NCBI GenBank assembly: GCA_900472575.1
Contig: UCIV01000012.1
Coordinates: 1 to 64,000 of the forward strand
Source of the DNA: Hyphomicrobiales bacterium
GTDB taxonomy: Bacteria > Pseudomonadota > Alphaproteobacteria > Rhizobiales > Rhizobiaceae
Length of the DNA stretch: 64,000 bases
Reading direction: 5' to 3'
The notes below the pieces were generated by a model that worked only from the letters and a program-made list of their open reading frames with translations, was not told where the DNA came from and searched no databases. Both the position numbers and the translations under genes were made by a program. Numbering within the stretch: position 1 is the stretch's first letter; every line of letters begins with the position of its first letter. Of this stretch, positions 49,480 through 58,389 are shown piece after piece.

Positions 49480-49699
49480 TCACGGCGTGCGATTGCCACT
49501 GTGTTCCGTTGGATCGTAACTAATATCGAAGTCCTTCTCCTTCTTCTGGCCCGGCGGCGTCCGATTGACGGTCGCGTCTTCGGAACCCGTCACAACTGTC
49601 GGCTTAGCGCTGTGTACGCCAGTCGCGTGGGGATCTGCCTGCGAAGGTGCGTACTGGCCCTTTGCATCATCCTGTGGCTTTGCTATTTGCTTTCTCCAT
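49480..49699 (-). pseudogene. Small gene with a one-base frameshift
   Basis: ATG 49699 gives MEKANSKATG and stops. Reading after removing one A of GCAAAGCC continues QDDAKGQYAPSQADPHATGV, HSAKPTVVTGSEDATVNRTP and KKEKDFDISYDPTEHSGNRT. The tail is protein-like and disordered. The gene starts 17 bases after the SDR stop, so it is the last gene of that operon. Confidence 0.45.
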
Positions 49700-49716
49700 T
49701 GTTTGAGATTTCCGCA

Positions 49717-50574
49717 TCAGATGATCGGTTTGCCGCCGGTAACTGCGATGGTTGCTCCCGACACATAGCTCGACAGCGGATCAGCCAGCATCACGTAAGC
49801 AGTCGCGACTTCGGCGGGCTGGCCGGGCCGTTGCATCGGTACCTGCTTGCCGAAATTCCTGACATTCTCATCGGGCATGGTGGACGGAATGAGCGGTGTC
49901 CAAATCGGCCCAGGCGCGACGGAATTAGCTCGGATGCCTTTGTTGGCCAGCATCTGAGCAAGACCTGCTGTAAAATTTTGAATAGCGCCCTTTGTCGTGG
50001 CATACGCGAGCAGATGTGGACTCGGACTATCGGCATTGATCGACGTGGTGTTGATGATGGCGCTGCCAGGCTGCATGTGTGGCACGGCGGCCTTCGTCAG
50101 GTAAAACATCGCATGGATGTTGGTGCGGAACGTCACTTCCCACTCTTCGTCTGAAATGTCCCCGATTTCGCTGAAGCTCGCCTGGTGGGCGGCGTTGTTG
50201 ACGAGGATATCGATGCCGCCGAGCTCCGAGACCCCTGTGTCGATTATGTGTTCGCAGTGTGGAGCGTACTGAATGTCGCCAGGCACTAAGATCGCCTTGC
50301 GTCCGGCCTTCTCGACCCAGGATTTTGTCTCCTCAGCATCCTTGTCTTCTTCCAGATATGAGATCAGGACATCGGCCCCTTCCCGAGCGAAGGCGATCGC
50401 GACGGCGCGCCCTATGCCACTGTCCCCGCCAGTAATCACGGCCCTTTTTCCCGACAGGCGGCCAGAGCCTCGATAGCTCATTTCACCATGATCGGGCAGG
50501 GGGGACATCGCTTCAGTCGTGCCGGGCATGTCCTGTCGTGGAGTGTCAAAAGGCGGTGTTGGATAGTTGGTCAT
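49717..50574 (-). CDS. Short-chain dehydrogenase, stress-type (YhdF/glucose-dehydrogenase-like)
   Basis: Encodes 285 residues. N-terminal extension (TPPFDTPRQDMPGTTEAMSP) typical of this subfamily. Cofactor motif ITGGDSGIGRAVAIAFAREG, NNAAHQ, catalytic Ser in NTTSINA and YATTKGAI. C-terminus YVSGATIAVTGGKPII. A second member is at 60629-61522. ATG 50574 has AGAG upstream. It probably reduces an aldehyde or sugar during stress. It follows the DJ-1-type gene in one operon. Confidence 0.88.
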   Translation of the reverse strand: MTNYPTPPFDTPRQDMPGTTEAMSPLPDHGEMSYRGSGRLSGKRAVITGGDSGIGRAVAIAFAREGADVLISYLEEDKDAEETKSWVEKAGRKAILVPGDIQYAPHCEHIIDTGVSELGGIDILVNNAAHQASFSEIGDISDEEWEVTFRTNIHAMFYLTKAAVPHMQPGSAIINTTSINADSPSPHLLAYATTKGAIQNFTAGLAQMLANKGIRANSVAPGPIWTPLIPSTMPDENVRNFGKQVPMQRPGQPAEVATAYVMLADPLSSYVSGATIAVTGGKPII

Positions 50575-50638
50575 TTTCACTCTTTGCATTTAGAAAATGG
50601 GAAAGGCGGGCATCTCGCGATGCCCGCAATTGTCACAA

Positions 50639-51208
50639 TTATGCGCTGCGCGCCTGCGCCGGATGACGGCCTTCGGCAAATTCCTCGATGATCTTGGCGC
50701 AGAATGCCGGGAGGTCATCCGGGGTCCGGCTGGTGACCAGTCCTTTGTCCGTTACAACTTCCTGGTCGATCCAGGTGCCGCCGGCATTTCGGATGTCGGT
50801 CGACACCGTCGGATAGGAGGTCAGCGTGCGCCGTTTCACCACGCCGGCCTCTACAAGAATCCACGGACCATGGCAGATGACGCCGACTGGCTTTTGCTGG
50901 ACAAAGAAGTCGTGGACAAAAGACACTATCTGCGCGTTGCCGCGCAATGTATCTGCTCCGACGCTGCCGCCCGGGATGACCAAGCCATCGAAATCAGATG
51001 CCGAGACTTCGGCGACGGTCTTGTCGATCGTGAAGCTCGAACCCGGGTCAAGATCGTTGTTGACCGTCTGGACCTCGCCCGCTTCTACGCCGACTACAGT
51101 GACCGTTGCGCCAGCCGCTTCGACGGCGTTCTTCGGCTCGACAAATTCCGGTTCTTCGGTACCTCGGGGCGCCAGCAGGATTGCGATCTTCTTGCCTTCC
51201 AGGGTCAT
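50639..51208 (-). CDS. DJ-1/PfpI-family stress protein
   Basis: Encodes 189 residues. Starts MTLEGKKIAILLAPRGTEEP, with EFVEPKNAVEAAGA and the FDGLVIPGGSVGADTLR segment. The nucleophile elbow is GVICHGPWIL, with catalytic Cys and the following His. This matches general-stress protein 18/YhbO-like proteins that repair or remove glyoxal-type damage. ATG 51208 has GGAGAAT upstream. A good EcfG-like promoter lies further upstream. Co-transcribed with the SDR at 49717. Confidence 0.88.
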   Translation of the reverse strand: MTLEGKKIAILLAPRGTEEPEFVEPKNAVEAAGATVTVVGVEAGEVQTVNNDLDPGSSFTIDKTVAEVSASDFDGLVIPGGSVGADTLRGNAQIVSFVHDFFVQQKPVGVICHGPWILVEAGVVKRRTLTSYPTVSTDIRNAGGTWIDQEVVTDKGLVTSRTPDDLPAFCAKIIEEFAEGRHPAQARSA

Positions 51209-51338
51209 GCTATTCTCCGTTTGTTGTAGGCAATCACGGCGCTCGGCCGGTTGAGATACGTACACGCGTGACGCGCACTCTGATCCGGGCCGCCGTGTCT
51301 GAGTGAAGGTATGGTGTTGGGTCGTGTGACCTCAGGAG

Positions 51339-51363
51339 AACCGTCACACCGGTGGAAGGTTCC
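51339..51363 (-). promoter_or_regulatory. EcfG-like promoter of the DJ-1/SDR operon
   Basis: Minus strand GGAAC (51363-51359), 16-base spacer, GGTT (51342-51339), about 130 bases upstream. Confidence 0.55.
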
Positions 51364-51492
51364 TGGATTGGTGTGCGACGCATTTTCGCCGGCTCACGTC
51401 GAAGCTGACGATCGATAGTGAATGGTTAGATCACGAGGCGCTCCTGACCACGGAGTCGGCTGTACGATACCGCACGGTTGATGGCCTGATGC

Positions 51493-51517
51493 GGAACCTG
51501 TCAGACGTTAAGCCGTT
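51493..51517 (+). promoter_or_regulatory. EcfG-like promoter of the flavoprotein gene
   Basis: GGAAC 51493-51497, 16-base spacer, CGTT 51514-51517: exact consensus, 38 bases before ATG 51556. Confidence 0.7.
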
Positions 51518-51555
51518 TTGTACGGCCTTCCATCACAACAAGCTCGTCGAGCCTC

Positions 51556-53277
51556 ATGACACGTATCGCCATCATTGGTTCCGGTCCCACCGGCATCTAC
51601 ACCCTCATGGGCCTAGTTGCCTCTCAGCAATCGCTTACGATCACTGTGTTCGAAGAGCTACCAGATCCCGGGAAAGGCACGCCCTATCATCCGGCGGTCA
51701 ATGATAAGGCGATGCTTGCCAACATCGCGAGCATCGAAATCCCTCGCGTCGTCGATACGCTTATCGAATGGCTGAGTGGACATTCTGATGCCGCCTTGCA
51801 GCAGCTCGGACTTGAACGGGCACGGATCGGTGAGCGCGAATTTTATCCCCGCGTCGTGCTTGGAGAGTTTCTGGCAGCTCAGTTCTGGAAGCTGGTCGAT
51901 CAGGCGAAAGCCCGCGGCCATAGCGTGATCATCAGGGCGAGCACCAAGATCACCGATATTCGCCTGGAGAAATCTCATGTCGCGCTGGTTGCACGCCAAG
52001 GTGATGAACCGGAAACCACGGAAAACTTCGACCATGTCGTCATGGCGACTGGTCATGATTGGCCGGAAAACACGGAGGTAACGCCGGGCTACTTTATCTC
52101 GCCTTGGCCCGCCAGCGCCATCAAGCGCATCGGGCCGGTGGAGGTGGGCATTCTCGGAACGTCCCTGAGCGGCATCGATGCTGCTGTCACGGTTGCCACC
52201 GCTCACGGGATCTTCCTGCGTGATGAGCAAGGGCAGCTTGCTTATCGGCCCGCGACCAACGGCCTTCACATGACAATGATGTCTCGGAAAGGGCTCTTGC
52301 CGGAAGCAGACTTCTTCTGCCCGATACCCTACGAACCTCTCCAGTTTTGCACGCCGGAGGCCGTCGATGCTGCTATCTCGCGGGGACCGGCAGGTTTATT
52401 GGACAATGTATTCGAGTTGTTCAGAGCCGAGCTCGGGGCGGCCGACTCGGACTACGCATCATCGATTGGCCTGGGACTTGCAACAATCGAAGACATTGCT
52501 GAGCGATACTTCCGCAAACGGGAAGCAATGGACCAGTTCATCGCAGCGGCCCGAAATCTCGCCGAGGCGAAGAAGAACAAGGTGGAGAGGATCACGGTTC
52601 AGTGGCGGTACACGATCCTTCGCATGCACGAAGTGATAGCAAGCGCCGTTCAACATCTCGATGCCGAGGATCTGAAGCGCTTTCATACGCACTTCAAGAC
52701 GGTGTTTGTCGATGACTATGCGACCGTTCCCCACGAATCCGTCGAGCGTCTGCTAGCGCTCCACAACGCCGGAGCGCTCGATATCATGACGCTTGGCACC
52801 GACTATGAGATCGATCGGCCGGAGAACAGTCCAGGCGTGACGGTCACTGTCGAAGGGCGTCAGACCCATTATTCGGCATTTATCGATGCGACGGGGCAGC
52901 ATGCGGCCTCCGCCTCCGATCTCCCGTTTCCGAGCCTGAAACATCCCGGCCTCGTCAAAGAATCCGCGACGGAAACGTCAGCGGAGATGTCAGCACATCT
53001 GAGACGCACCGGTGGGATCGATGTTGACCAAGCATTTCGGCCCATCATCGATCAGCCTGTCTCAAGAAACCTCTACTGTGTCTCGGTTCCATTCTTGCTG
53101 CACAAGCTCCCTTTCATTCAAGGCATTACGAGTGCACGTGACATGGGAGACATCGTCTCAAAGGCGATCATTGCGGCAACACAAAAAGCAGACAACTCTC
53201 TGATTACGGCGCTGGATCAGGAAAATACAAACTCGTCGCCGACCGATAGTCTGCCAGCCTGTGCAATGGAGGCATAG
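51556..53277 (+). CDS. FAD/NAD(P)-binding protein
   Basis: Encodes 573 residues. N-terminal FAD fold IAIIGSGPTGIYTLMGLVAS, then FEELPDPGKGTPYHPAVNDK, a signature of the FAD-NAD(P)-binding (PF13454-type) family. A second nucleotide fold is VGILGTSLSGIDAAVTVATA, and a late FAD contact is FIDATGQHAASASDLPFPSL. Rhizobial members are cytosolic and of unknown substrate. Strong EcfG-like promoter upstream. The last 61 bases overlap the convergent MOSC gene. Confidence 0.8.
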   Translation: MTRIAIIGSGPTGIYTLMGLVASQQSLTITVFEELPDPGKGTPYHPAVNDKAMLANIASIEIPRVVDTLIEWLSGHSDAALQQLGLERARIGEREFYPRVVLGEFLAAQFWKLVDQAKARGHSVIIRASTKITDIRLEKSHVALVARQGDEPETTENFDHVVMATGHDWPENTEVTPGYFISPWPASAIKRIGPVEVGILGTSLSGIDAAVTVATAHGIFLRDEQGQLAYRPATNGLHMTMMSRKGLLPEADFFCPIPYEPLQFCTPEAVDAAISRGPAGLLDNVFELFRAELGAADSDYASSIGLGLATIEDIAERYFRKREAMDQFIAAARNLAEAKKNKVERITVQWRYTILRMHEVIASAVQHLDAEDLKRFHTHFKTVFVDDYATVPHESVERLLALHNAGALDIMTLGTDYEIDRPENSPGVTVTVEGRQTHYSAFIDATGQHAASASDLPFPSLKHPGLVKESATETSAEMSAHLRRTGGIDVDQAFRPIIDQPVSRNLYCVSVPFLLHKLPFIQGITSARDMGDIVSKAIIAATQKADNSLITALDQENTNSSPTDSLPACAMEA

Positions 53278-53939
53278 ACTCCAAAGCATCGGCCGCGCTG
53301 CCTGACGATTGTCCGCAGAATTTCCGGTTCTTCAGGCAATCCCGGCTGCGCCACCATAGTCATGCCGCACCGCTTGGTCCTTTCGGTGATGTTTCCCATG
53401 ACACCGCCAAAGGCCCAGCTCCGACCCAGCCAATCCTCCTCATAACTTTCGGTCTCTAATACGACGTTAGGCCTGAACCGTCGGCGGTCTATCTGGCTGC
53501 CTGGGGTGAGCGATGCCAGATCTGTAAGGCTTTTGGTAGTCAGGAAGTGGAGTGACGCAAGGTCATACCTCGGTTGCAAAAAATTGGCTGTCGACCCGTC
53601 ATTTTCGAGAGAAGACCCTTTGGGCCGAACGCCGCATCGAAATCCCATGAGTTCGCTTAGTGCAACGTCGAGGCTGGGGCCGATCGTTTTCATTTTCCAC
53701 GTACTTGATGAGACCAGCACCTCATCGCCAGATCTACGTGCCGACAGCATCAGGGCAGGGCGCCAACGTGGTGTCGTTTCCGGTGAAGCGACCTCTCCGG
53801 TATCGAGATCGACCAGGAGGTGCGTGCGATCTCCGTCGATCCCATCATCGCCGACCGAAGCCGCATTCAGACCCTCACCACCGATCGAGGATATGGGATA
53901 GCGCCAGATCTCTTTGACTGTGCCCACGGTCTCACTCAT
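53217..53939 (-). CDS. MOSC-domain protein
   Basis: Encodes 240 residues. N-terminal MOSC_N-like start EIWRYPISSIGGEGLNAASV and GDRTHLLVDLDTGEV. Molybdenum-cofactor sulfurase C-terminal features follow: FRPNVVLETESYEEDWLGRS and the conserved Cys in TKRCGMTMV. MOSC proteins bind the molybdenum cofactor and reduce N-hydroxylated compounds. The gene is divergent from the Nudix gene, sharing a bidirectional EcfG-like region, and overlaps the flavoprotein 3' end. Confidence 0.8.
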   Translation of the reverse strand: MSETVGTVKEIWRYPISSIGGEGLNAASVGDDGIDGDRTHLLVDLDTGEVASPETTPRWRPALMLSARRSGDEVLVSSSTWKMKTIGPSLDVALSELMGFRCGVRPKGSSLENDGSTANFLQPRYDLASLHFLTTKSLTDLASLTPGSQIDRRRFRPNVVLETESYEEDWLGRSWAFGGVMGNITERTKRCGMTMVAQPGLPEEPEILRTIVRQRGRCFGVYASIAQAGRLSVGDEFVFS

Positions 53940-53969
53940 CCAAAGCCCCCTCGCGGTTATTGACAGCGT

Positions 53970-53997
53970 GGAACACCGCCTGCTGCCTCCGGGTTCC
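53970..53997. promoter_or_regulatory. Bidirectional EcfG-like promoter region between MOSC and Nudix genes
   Basis: Plus: GGAAC 53970-53974, 17-base spacer, GGTT 53992-53995. Minus: GGAAC 53997-53993, 17-base spacer, TGTT 53975-53972. The two sites are superimposed, each -35 overlapping the other's -10. Confidence 0.5.
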
Positions 53998-54028
53998 CTA
54001 TCGGTATGATGTGTTGAAAGGTTTGCGG

Positions 54029-54433
54029 ATGGCGGAGATTATTTGCGCGGCGTTTATCGACAATGGACGGGTGCTGCTTGTGAGGCGCGCAGCCCATCGA
54101 AAATGGTCTGCGAACAAGTGGGATCTGGTCGGCGGTCATGTCGAGAAGGAAGAGGGGCTCGATGTCGCGCTGGTTCGCGAATGCCAGGAGGAGGTGGGCT
54201 TGACGCCACCCGCCTTTGATCACGTCGCCACGCTATATGAAGACGACGATCGGAAGAAAAGGTCGCCCTTCCATATTTTCAGGGTGCCGCTGTGGGACGG
54301 CGGCACTGCGCAATTGTTGGGACACGAGCATTCCGAGCTTGGCTGGTTTGCAATTGACGACTTCCTTGAAACCGAGCTTGCGTTCGAAGCCTATCGGGAC
54401 GTGGTGCGCCCTCTGCTGGAAGTATACCGATAA
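54029..54433 (+). CDS. Nudix hydrolase
   Basis: Encodes 134 residues. Starts MAEIICAAFIDNGRVLLVRR and carries the Nudix box GGHVEKEEGLDVALVRECQE-EVGL (G-x5-E-x7-R-E-x2-E-E-x-G). No extra domain marks it as a dGTP- or ADP-ribose-specific type. ATG 54029 is preferred because it begins the conserved strand, although the frame is open to 53960. It probably cleans oxidised or alarmone nucleotides under stress. EcfG-like promoter upstream. Confidence 0.9.
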   Translation: MAEIICAAFIDNGRVLLVRRAAHRKWSANKWDLVGGHVEKEEGLDVALVRECQEEVGLTPPAFDHVATLYEDDDRKKRSPFHIFRVPLWDGGTAQLLGHEHSELGWFAIDDFLETELAFEAYRDVVRPLLEVYR

Positions 54434-54501
54434 GACCTATGCTGATCGGCGCCGGCGATTTGTACGTTGCCGTACGAAACTGACTATCACTCGTTTCCCT
54501 C

Positions 54502-54526
54502 GGAACTGAGATCGAAAGGCGTCGTT
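54502..54526 (+). promoter_or_regulatory. EcfG-like promoter of the DUF4142 gene
   Basis: GGAAC 54502-54506, 16-base spacer, CGTT 54523-54526: exact consensus, 49 bases before the ATG. Confidence 0.75.
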
Positions 54527-54575
54527 CTGATCCGGGATCTTCAATCAGGAAGACCAAGTTCCAGGGATTACGCAA

Positions 54576-55103
54576 ATGAAACATGTCCTTCTCACGGCAG
54601 GCCTCGTCCTTTGCGCTGGCGGCGCTTTTGCGCAGTCGGCAACAGAGTCAACCGGCGTGAACTCAGCTCTCGGTGTCGCACCGAAAACCGAGGACTTCAT
54701 CATGGAGGCCTCCGCCAGCGACGTCTTCGAGATCGAGTCCAGCAAGCTTGCGCTGCAAAAGGGAAATGACGCGACGAAGGGATTCGCACAGCAGATGGTC
54801 ACCGATCACGAGAAGACCACCGCAGAGCTCAGGGCGCTGCTCGCTTCCGGCAAGGTGCAGGGCAACCCTGTTGCAACGCTGACCGAGGATTTCAAGGAGG
54901 AGGTGGACGAGCTCGCCAAGCTCGACGGTGACAACTTCAGCGAGGAGTATATCGACGACCAGGTCGAAGCACACGAGGATGCCGTCGATCTGTTCAAGCG
55001 TTACGCCGAAGGGGGCGAGAATGCCGAGCTGAAGGCGTGGGCGGCAAAGACCCTGCCCGCCCTGGAGCATCATTACCAAATGGCGCAGGACCTCGATAAG
55101 TAG
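54576..55103 (+). CDS. DUF4142 exported protein
   Basis: Encodes 175 residues. Signal peptide MKHVLLTAGLVLCAGGAFAQ. The ferritin-like four-helix DUF4142 domain has FIMEASASDVFEIESSKLAL, FAQQMVTDHEKTTAELRALL, YIDDQVEAHEDAVDLFKRYA and LKAWAAKTLPALEHHYQMAQ. The conserved H (TDHEKT, EAHEDA, EHHYQ) spacing is typical. Periplasmic stress protein of unknown chemistry. A 30-codon fragment of a paralogue survives at 5116-5206 beside a Zn-ADH paralogue, matching this gene's own neighbour at 55179. Confidence 0.88.
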   Translation: MKHVLLTAGLVLCAGGAFAQSATESTGVNSALGVAPKTEDFIMEASASDVFEIESSKLALQKGNDATKGFAQQMVTDHEKTTAELRALLASGKVQGNPVATLTEDFKEEVDELAKLDGDNFSEEYIDDQVEAHEDAVDLFKRYAEGGENAELKAWAAKTLPALEHHYQMAQDLDK

Positions 55104-55178
55104 CCTCGTCTCATACGGCCGCTGTCACGCGGCCGGTTCTTTTTCTCGACCGCCATCGATAACTCGGAAGGAACAGAT

Positions 55179-56342
55179 ATGAAAGCGCTGACCTGGCATG
55201 GAAGCGGCGACATTCGCTGCGAGCAGGTAGACGACCCCGTCATCCAGGATGACCGCGATGCGATCATCAGGGTGACGAGCTGTGCCATCTGCGGCTCGGA
55301 CCTCCATCTCTACGGCGGTTTCGTGCCGGGCATGCACCATGGCGATGTCATGGGCCACGAGACGATGGGCGAGGTCGTCGAAGTCGGTCGCGGAAACTCC
55401 AAGTTAAAAATCGGAGACCGGGTCGTCGTCCCGTTTACAATTTCATGCGGTGAATGCCGACAGTGCCAGTGGGGCCAGTTTTCGCTCTGCGAGCGATCCA
55501 ATCCGAACGGCGCAATGCAAGCAGAACAGATCGGCTATCCGACTGCCGGCTTGTTTGGCTACTCCGAAATGTACGGCCGTTTTCCGGGCGGCCAAGCCGA
55601 ATATCTGCGCGTACCCTATGCCGACGTCGGCCCGATCAAGGTGCCGGACGGTCTGAGCGACGAGCAGGTCCTGTTTCTTTCCGATATTTTCCCGACAGGT
55701 TACATGGCCGCCGAAAACTGCAATATCCAACCGGGACAAACGGTCGCCATTTTCGGTTGTGGGCCAGTTGGTTTGTTTGCGATCAAGTCGGCGTTTCTGC
55801 TCGGCGCCGAGCGGGTGATCGCGATCGACACCGTGCCAGAACGCTTAGCGCTTGCGCGAGGGGCGGGCGCGGAGACGCTGGAGTATGCGGATGAAGACCT
55901 GCAGCAACGTATCGTTGACATGACCGGTGGAAAGGGACCTGATGCTGTGATCGAAGCCGTCGGACTGGAGAGCCATGGTGCCGGCGGTTTGATGGAGACG
56001 ATGCAAACGAAGCTGTCGGCAACAGAACGTCCCTACGCTCTAAGCCAGGCCATCCTGGCATGCCGTCCGGGCGGAACGGTTTCACTGCCTGGCGTATTCA
56101 TCGGGCCGGCCGTCCCCGCGCCGCTCGGCGCGGTTGTCGGAAAAGGGCTGACGCTCAAGACCGGCCAAACCCACGTTCAGAAATACCTCGAGCCGCTGAT
56201 GGATCTGATCATCGATGGCAAGATCGACCCAACGTTCCTCATCACGCATCGCATCGGTCTCGAAGAAGGGCCAGAAGCCTACAAGACGTTTCGGGACAAA
56301 GCCGATGGATGCGTGAAAGTCGTGATCCGTCCCCACGGCTAA
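55179..56342 (+). CDS. Zinc-dependent alcohol dehydrogenase, paralogue of 5989-7164
   Basis: Encodes 387 residues. Zinc ligands in [15 protein letters not shown] and [12 protein letters not shown]; structural zinc cluster [20 protein letters not shown] fold [20 protein letters not shown]-terminus VKVVIRPHG. Clearly the same subfamily as 5989-7164 over the whole length. GGAAGGAACAG precedes the ATG. It follows the DUF4142 gene by 75 bases and may be co-transcribed from its EcfG-like promoter. Confidence 0.9.
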   Translation: MKALTWHGSGDIRCEQVDDPVIQDDRDAIIRVTSCAICGSDLHLYGGFVPGMHHGDVMGHETMGEVVEVGRGNSKLKIGDRVVVPFTISCGECRQCQWGQFSLCERSNPNGAMQAEQIGYPTAGLFGYSEMYGRFPGGQAEYLRVPYADVGPIKVPDGLSDEQVLFLSDIFPTGYMAAENCNIQPGQTVAIFGCGPVGLFAIKSAFLLGAERVIAIDTVPERLALARGAGAETLEYADEDLQQRIVDMTGGKGPDAVIEAVGLESHGAGGLMETMQTKLSATERPYALSQAILACRPGGTVSLPGVFIGPAVPAPLGAVVGKGLTLKTGQTHVQKYLEPLMDLIIDGKIDPTFLITHRIGLEEGPEAYKTFRDKADGCVKVVIRPHG

Positions 56343-56383
56343 TCGATCGCGATGTTGAGCTCGGCTCCTGTTTTGGGGCCGAG

Positions 56384-56608
56384 CTAATAGCGCCAGTCTT
56401 GCCGGATGTGCTGCTCGTATTCCTTCTCTGCGATGCCATAGATTGGGCCGGCAAGCTCTCTCAGTTTTTCGATATCCTTGATGAGAATGAGACCGCGCTC
56501 TGCCTTGATCGCGTGTTTGCCTTCCAGACGGGACATCGCCTTGGTGCGAACCTGATCGAAAATCATTCGCCGTCTGTCGCTGTCGATCGCCAATCTGCTT
56601 ATCCTCAA
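56384..56608 (-). CDS. Hypothetical protein, 74 residues
   Basis: Sequence includes SRLAIDSDRRRMIFDQVRTK, MSRLEGKHAIKAERGLILIK and LAGPIYGIAEKEYEQHIRQD. Helical and charged, with no family recognised. The long frame begins with TTG 56608; the first ATG is 56566. It follows 56624-56860 on the same strand, so a two-gene unit is likely. Confidence 0.5.
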   Translation of the reverse strand: MRISRLAIDSDRRRMIFDQVRTKAMSRLEGKHAIKAERGLILIKDIEKLRELAGPIYGIAEKEYEQHIRQDWRY

Positions 56609-56623
56609 TGACGTCGGGAGGCG

Positions 56624-56860
56624 CTAAAGGAAAACTGCGATCCCCTCCGTGTTGACGACGTAGATGAATTCCTCCCATGCCTCGTGAGCTGAGGCGAAAG
56701 ATTCATTCCAGTCCGTGAGCTGCTCTTCTAGGCTGGTGACTTCCATCTGCCAATCATCCTTTCCCGCGGGGCGAAAGATTTCCACAACGACGGTGATGCC
56801 GCCTTCAGTGTAGCGGCCGGAGAGTTCTGAGCGTTCGGGATGCGGTAGATGCTGATCCAT
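56624..56860 (-). CDS. Hypothetical protein, 78 residues
   Basis: MDQHLPHPERSELSGRYTEG, GITVVVEIFRPAGKDDWQME, SLEEQLTDWNESFASAHEAW and EEFIYVVNTEGIAVFL. Beta-strand-rich middle with an amphipathic helix before the final strand. It resembles small rhizobial stress proteins by size and composition. GTG 56869 is an alternative start. Function unknown. Confidence 0.6.
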   Translation of the reverse strand: MDQHLPHPERSELSGRYTEGGITVVVEIFRPAGKDDWQMEVTSLEEQLTDWNESFASAHEAWEEFIYVVNTEGIAVFL

Positions 56861-57068
56861 TTGTGTCACTAAAACTGTCTGCAGTTAGCCGATAATATGC
56901 AGGCAGTTTTCGGTTGCAAGACTGACGTGAGTGGATCTGATCGAACCTTAGCGGCTCAAATGATCTCCCTTTCTAGTCCCTGATCAGTTCGGTAGGTCAA
57001 GAAACGTCGAGCCAAGCAGCGATGTCGGAAATCATCCGAGTCCCGAAGCAATCGAAAGGCCTGTCTGC

Positions 57069-57413
57069 TTATCTGAGCGGATCATGCCCCCAGTGCATCA
57101 AGGAGTAACGCCATGGCGATGTTCTCCGATCTTTCTCGGGCCCTGCCTGCGGAATATGCCGATGCACATAACCGACAATCTTCCTCATGTGAGCAAAATC
57201 ATCATCAGTCAGATCGGCCTTCTTCTTCATTTTGATTATCGATGATCCTGCGACCCGATGGTGTCCAACTGTCTCGCCGCCGCCATCACCTGACCAGCCA
57301 ACTGACTTACTCTCGTCGGTCTTCAACCACTTCTCCAGTTCAGCCGGCGCCGTGTTCACCGCTTCCCGGAAATCGTCCCAGATTTGGTCTCTGTGCGTTA
57401 CCTTCATGGTCAT
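57069..57413 (-). CDS. DUF3140 protein
   Basis: Encodes 114 residues with the family pattern: HRDQIWDDFREAVNTAPAEL, EKWLKTDESKSVGWSGDGGG and KKADLTDDDFAHMRKIVGYV, then RYSLMHWGHDPLR. Length and order agree with DUF3140 (proposed DNA-binding). The start overlaps the flavin-binding-like gene stop by four bases. The tract HHRVAGSSIIKMK replaces a usual GRRIVEIL-type stretch, a minor variation. Confidence 0.8.
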   Translation of the reverse strand: MTMKVTHRDQIWDDFREAVNTAPAELEKWLKTDESKSVGWSGDGGGETVGHHRVAGSSIIKMKKKADLTDDDFAHMRKIVGYVHRHIPQAGPEKDRRTSPWRYSLMHWGHDPLR

Positions 57414-57883
57414 ACTGCACCCGCCTCGACGGCATCGACGGCATCGACGATCGCCGGTTGCAGTTGTCCGTTTTCCTCTCCATCCCAGTATTCGATCGCT
57501 TGTGCCGACACTTTAATCAGGACGATTCCGGGAGTCTCGGTCCCTTCTGGGAACCAGCGGTCAAGATCTTTTGTCCAATGCTCTTGAAACTGGGCTTTGT
57601 CACGGATCAAGTCAGCTTCTCCGTTTATGGCAACGAAAATGCCCGGTTTACCAAGAATGCTCGGTGGAGCGGTGAAGGTCAGGGTGACCCTGGCGTCACG
57701 ATTGATGTCTGCGACCTTCTTTGTGTCGACGTACGAGAAGAACCATGAGTCGCCGTCATACTCCACGTCCCCGTTGTTGCTCATCGGTCTGCTGACAATG
57801 CTTTCGGGACCATTTGTGTTGAACATGCAAAAGTCGATTTTGCTCAGCTTTTTCGAAAGCTCTTCCATCGTCATCGAAGCCAT
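57410..57883 (-). CDS. Pyridoxamine-5'-phosphate-oxidase-like protein (general stress protein 26 type)
   Basis: Encodes 157 residues. MASMTMEELSKKLSKIDFCM, then DGDSWFFSYVDTKKVADINR and VTLTFTAPPSILGKPGIFVA with GEADLIRDKAQFQEHWTKDL. The split-barrel flavin-binding fold is evident by this pattern. AGGAGGG precedes the ATG at 57883. The GSP26 group binds FMN or FAD and is general-stress induced. It is co-transcribed with the DUF3140 gene. Confidence 0.85.
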   Translation of the reverse strand: MASMTMEELSKKLSKIDFCMFNTNGPESIVSRPMSNNGDVEYDGDSWFFSYVDTKKVADINRDARVTLTFTAPPSILGKPGIFVAINGEADLIRDKAQFQEHWTKDLDRWFPEGTETPGIVLIKVSAQAIEYWDGEENGQLQPAIVDAVDAVEAGAV

Positions 57884-58138
57884 TGGACCCTCCTGGAACT
57901 GGTCTGGCCTAAACTTTCTGCAAGTGCCTTCGTTCCTCATCGGCGTCGGGGCTGAGACCGAAAGGACAGGCGAGGGGCCTTACCCGTCCGTCACGGTATC
58001 GGACTTGGCCCGCGGCGAAAAACCGCCTCCATCAAGCGAATAACACGTCGGCCGGGCGGTATGGTTGATTTCCTTCCTGCTCTTCGGAAACAACAGCGGC
58101 GCAAGGAAGTTATCTCTCCGCAACAAAGGGAGGCCGTC

Positions 58139-58381
58139 ATGAACGAAGAAGAACAACAGCAACGAGAGCGGGCCTACAAGATCTGGGAGGACGAAGGTCG
58201 CCCGGAGGGAGCGCACGACGACCATTGGAGACGTGCGCAGGAACCGCACGAGGTAGCTGAGCAGTCATCCGATGACGTGACAAAGGTCAACCAGCAAGCT
58301 GATGACGAGTTCGCGAAGGACGAAACGAACCTCGTTGACGCGGCGGACATCAGGCCACCATCTACAGTCAGCCCGGATTGA
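58139..58381 (+). CDS. DUF2934 protein
   Basis: Encodes 80 residues. The N-terminal motif QRERAYKIWEDEGRPEGAHD-DHWRRAQ is DUF2934 (A-x-x-I-W-x-x-x-G-x-P-x-G-x-x-x-x-x-W). A disordered acidic tail follows. AAAGGGAGG precedes the ATG. It is followed directly by the tudor-type gene with GAGGAG between, so both are likely one operon. Confidence 0.85.
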   Translation: MNEEEQQQRERAYKIWEDEGRPEGAHDDHWRRAQEPHEVAEQSSDDVTKVNQQADDEFAKDETNLVDAADIRPPSTVSPD

Positions 58382-58389
58382 GGAGACCG

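Noticed and set aside
49435..50154. A 239-codon plus-strand frame
   Set aside because: Antisense of the SDR at 49717-50574.
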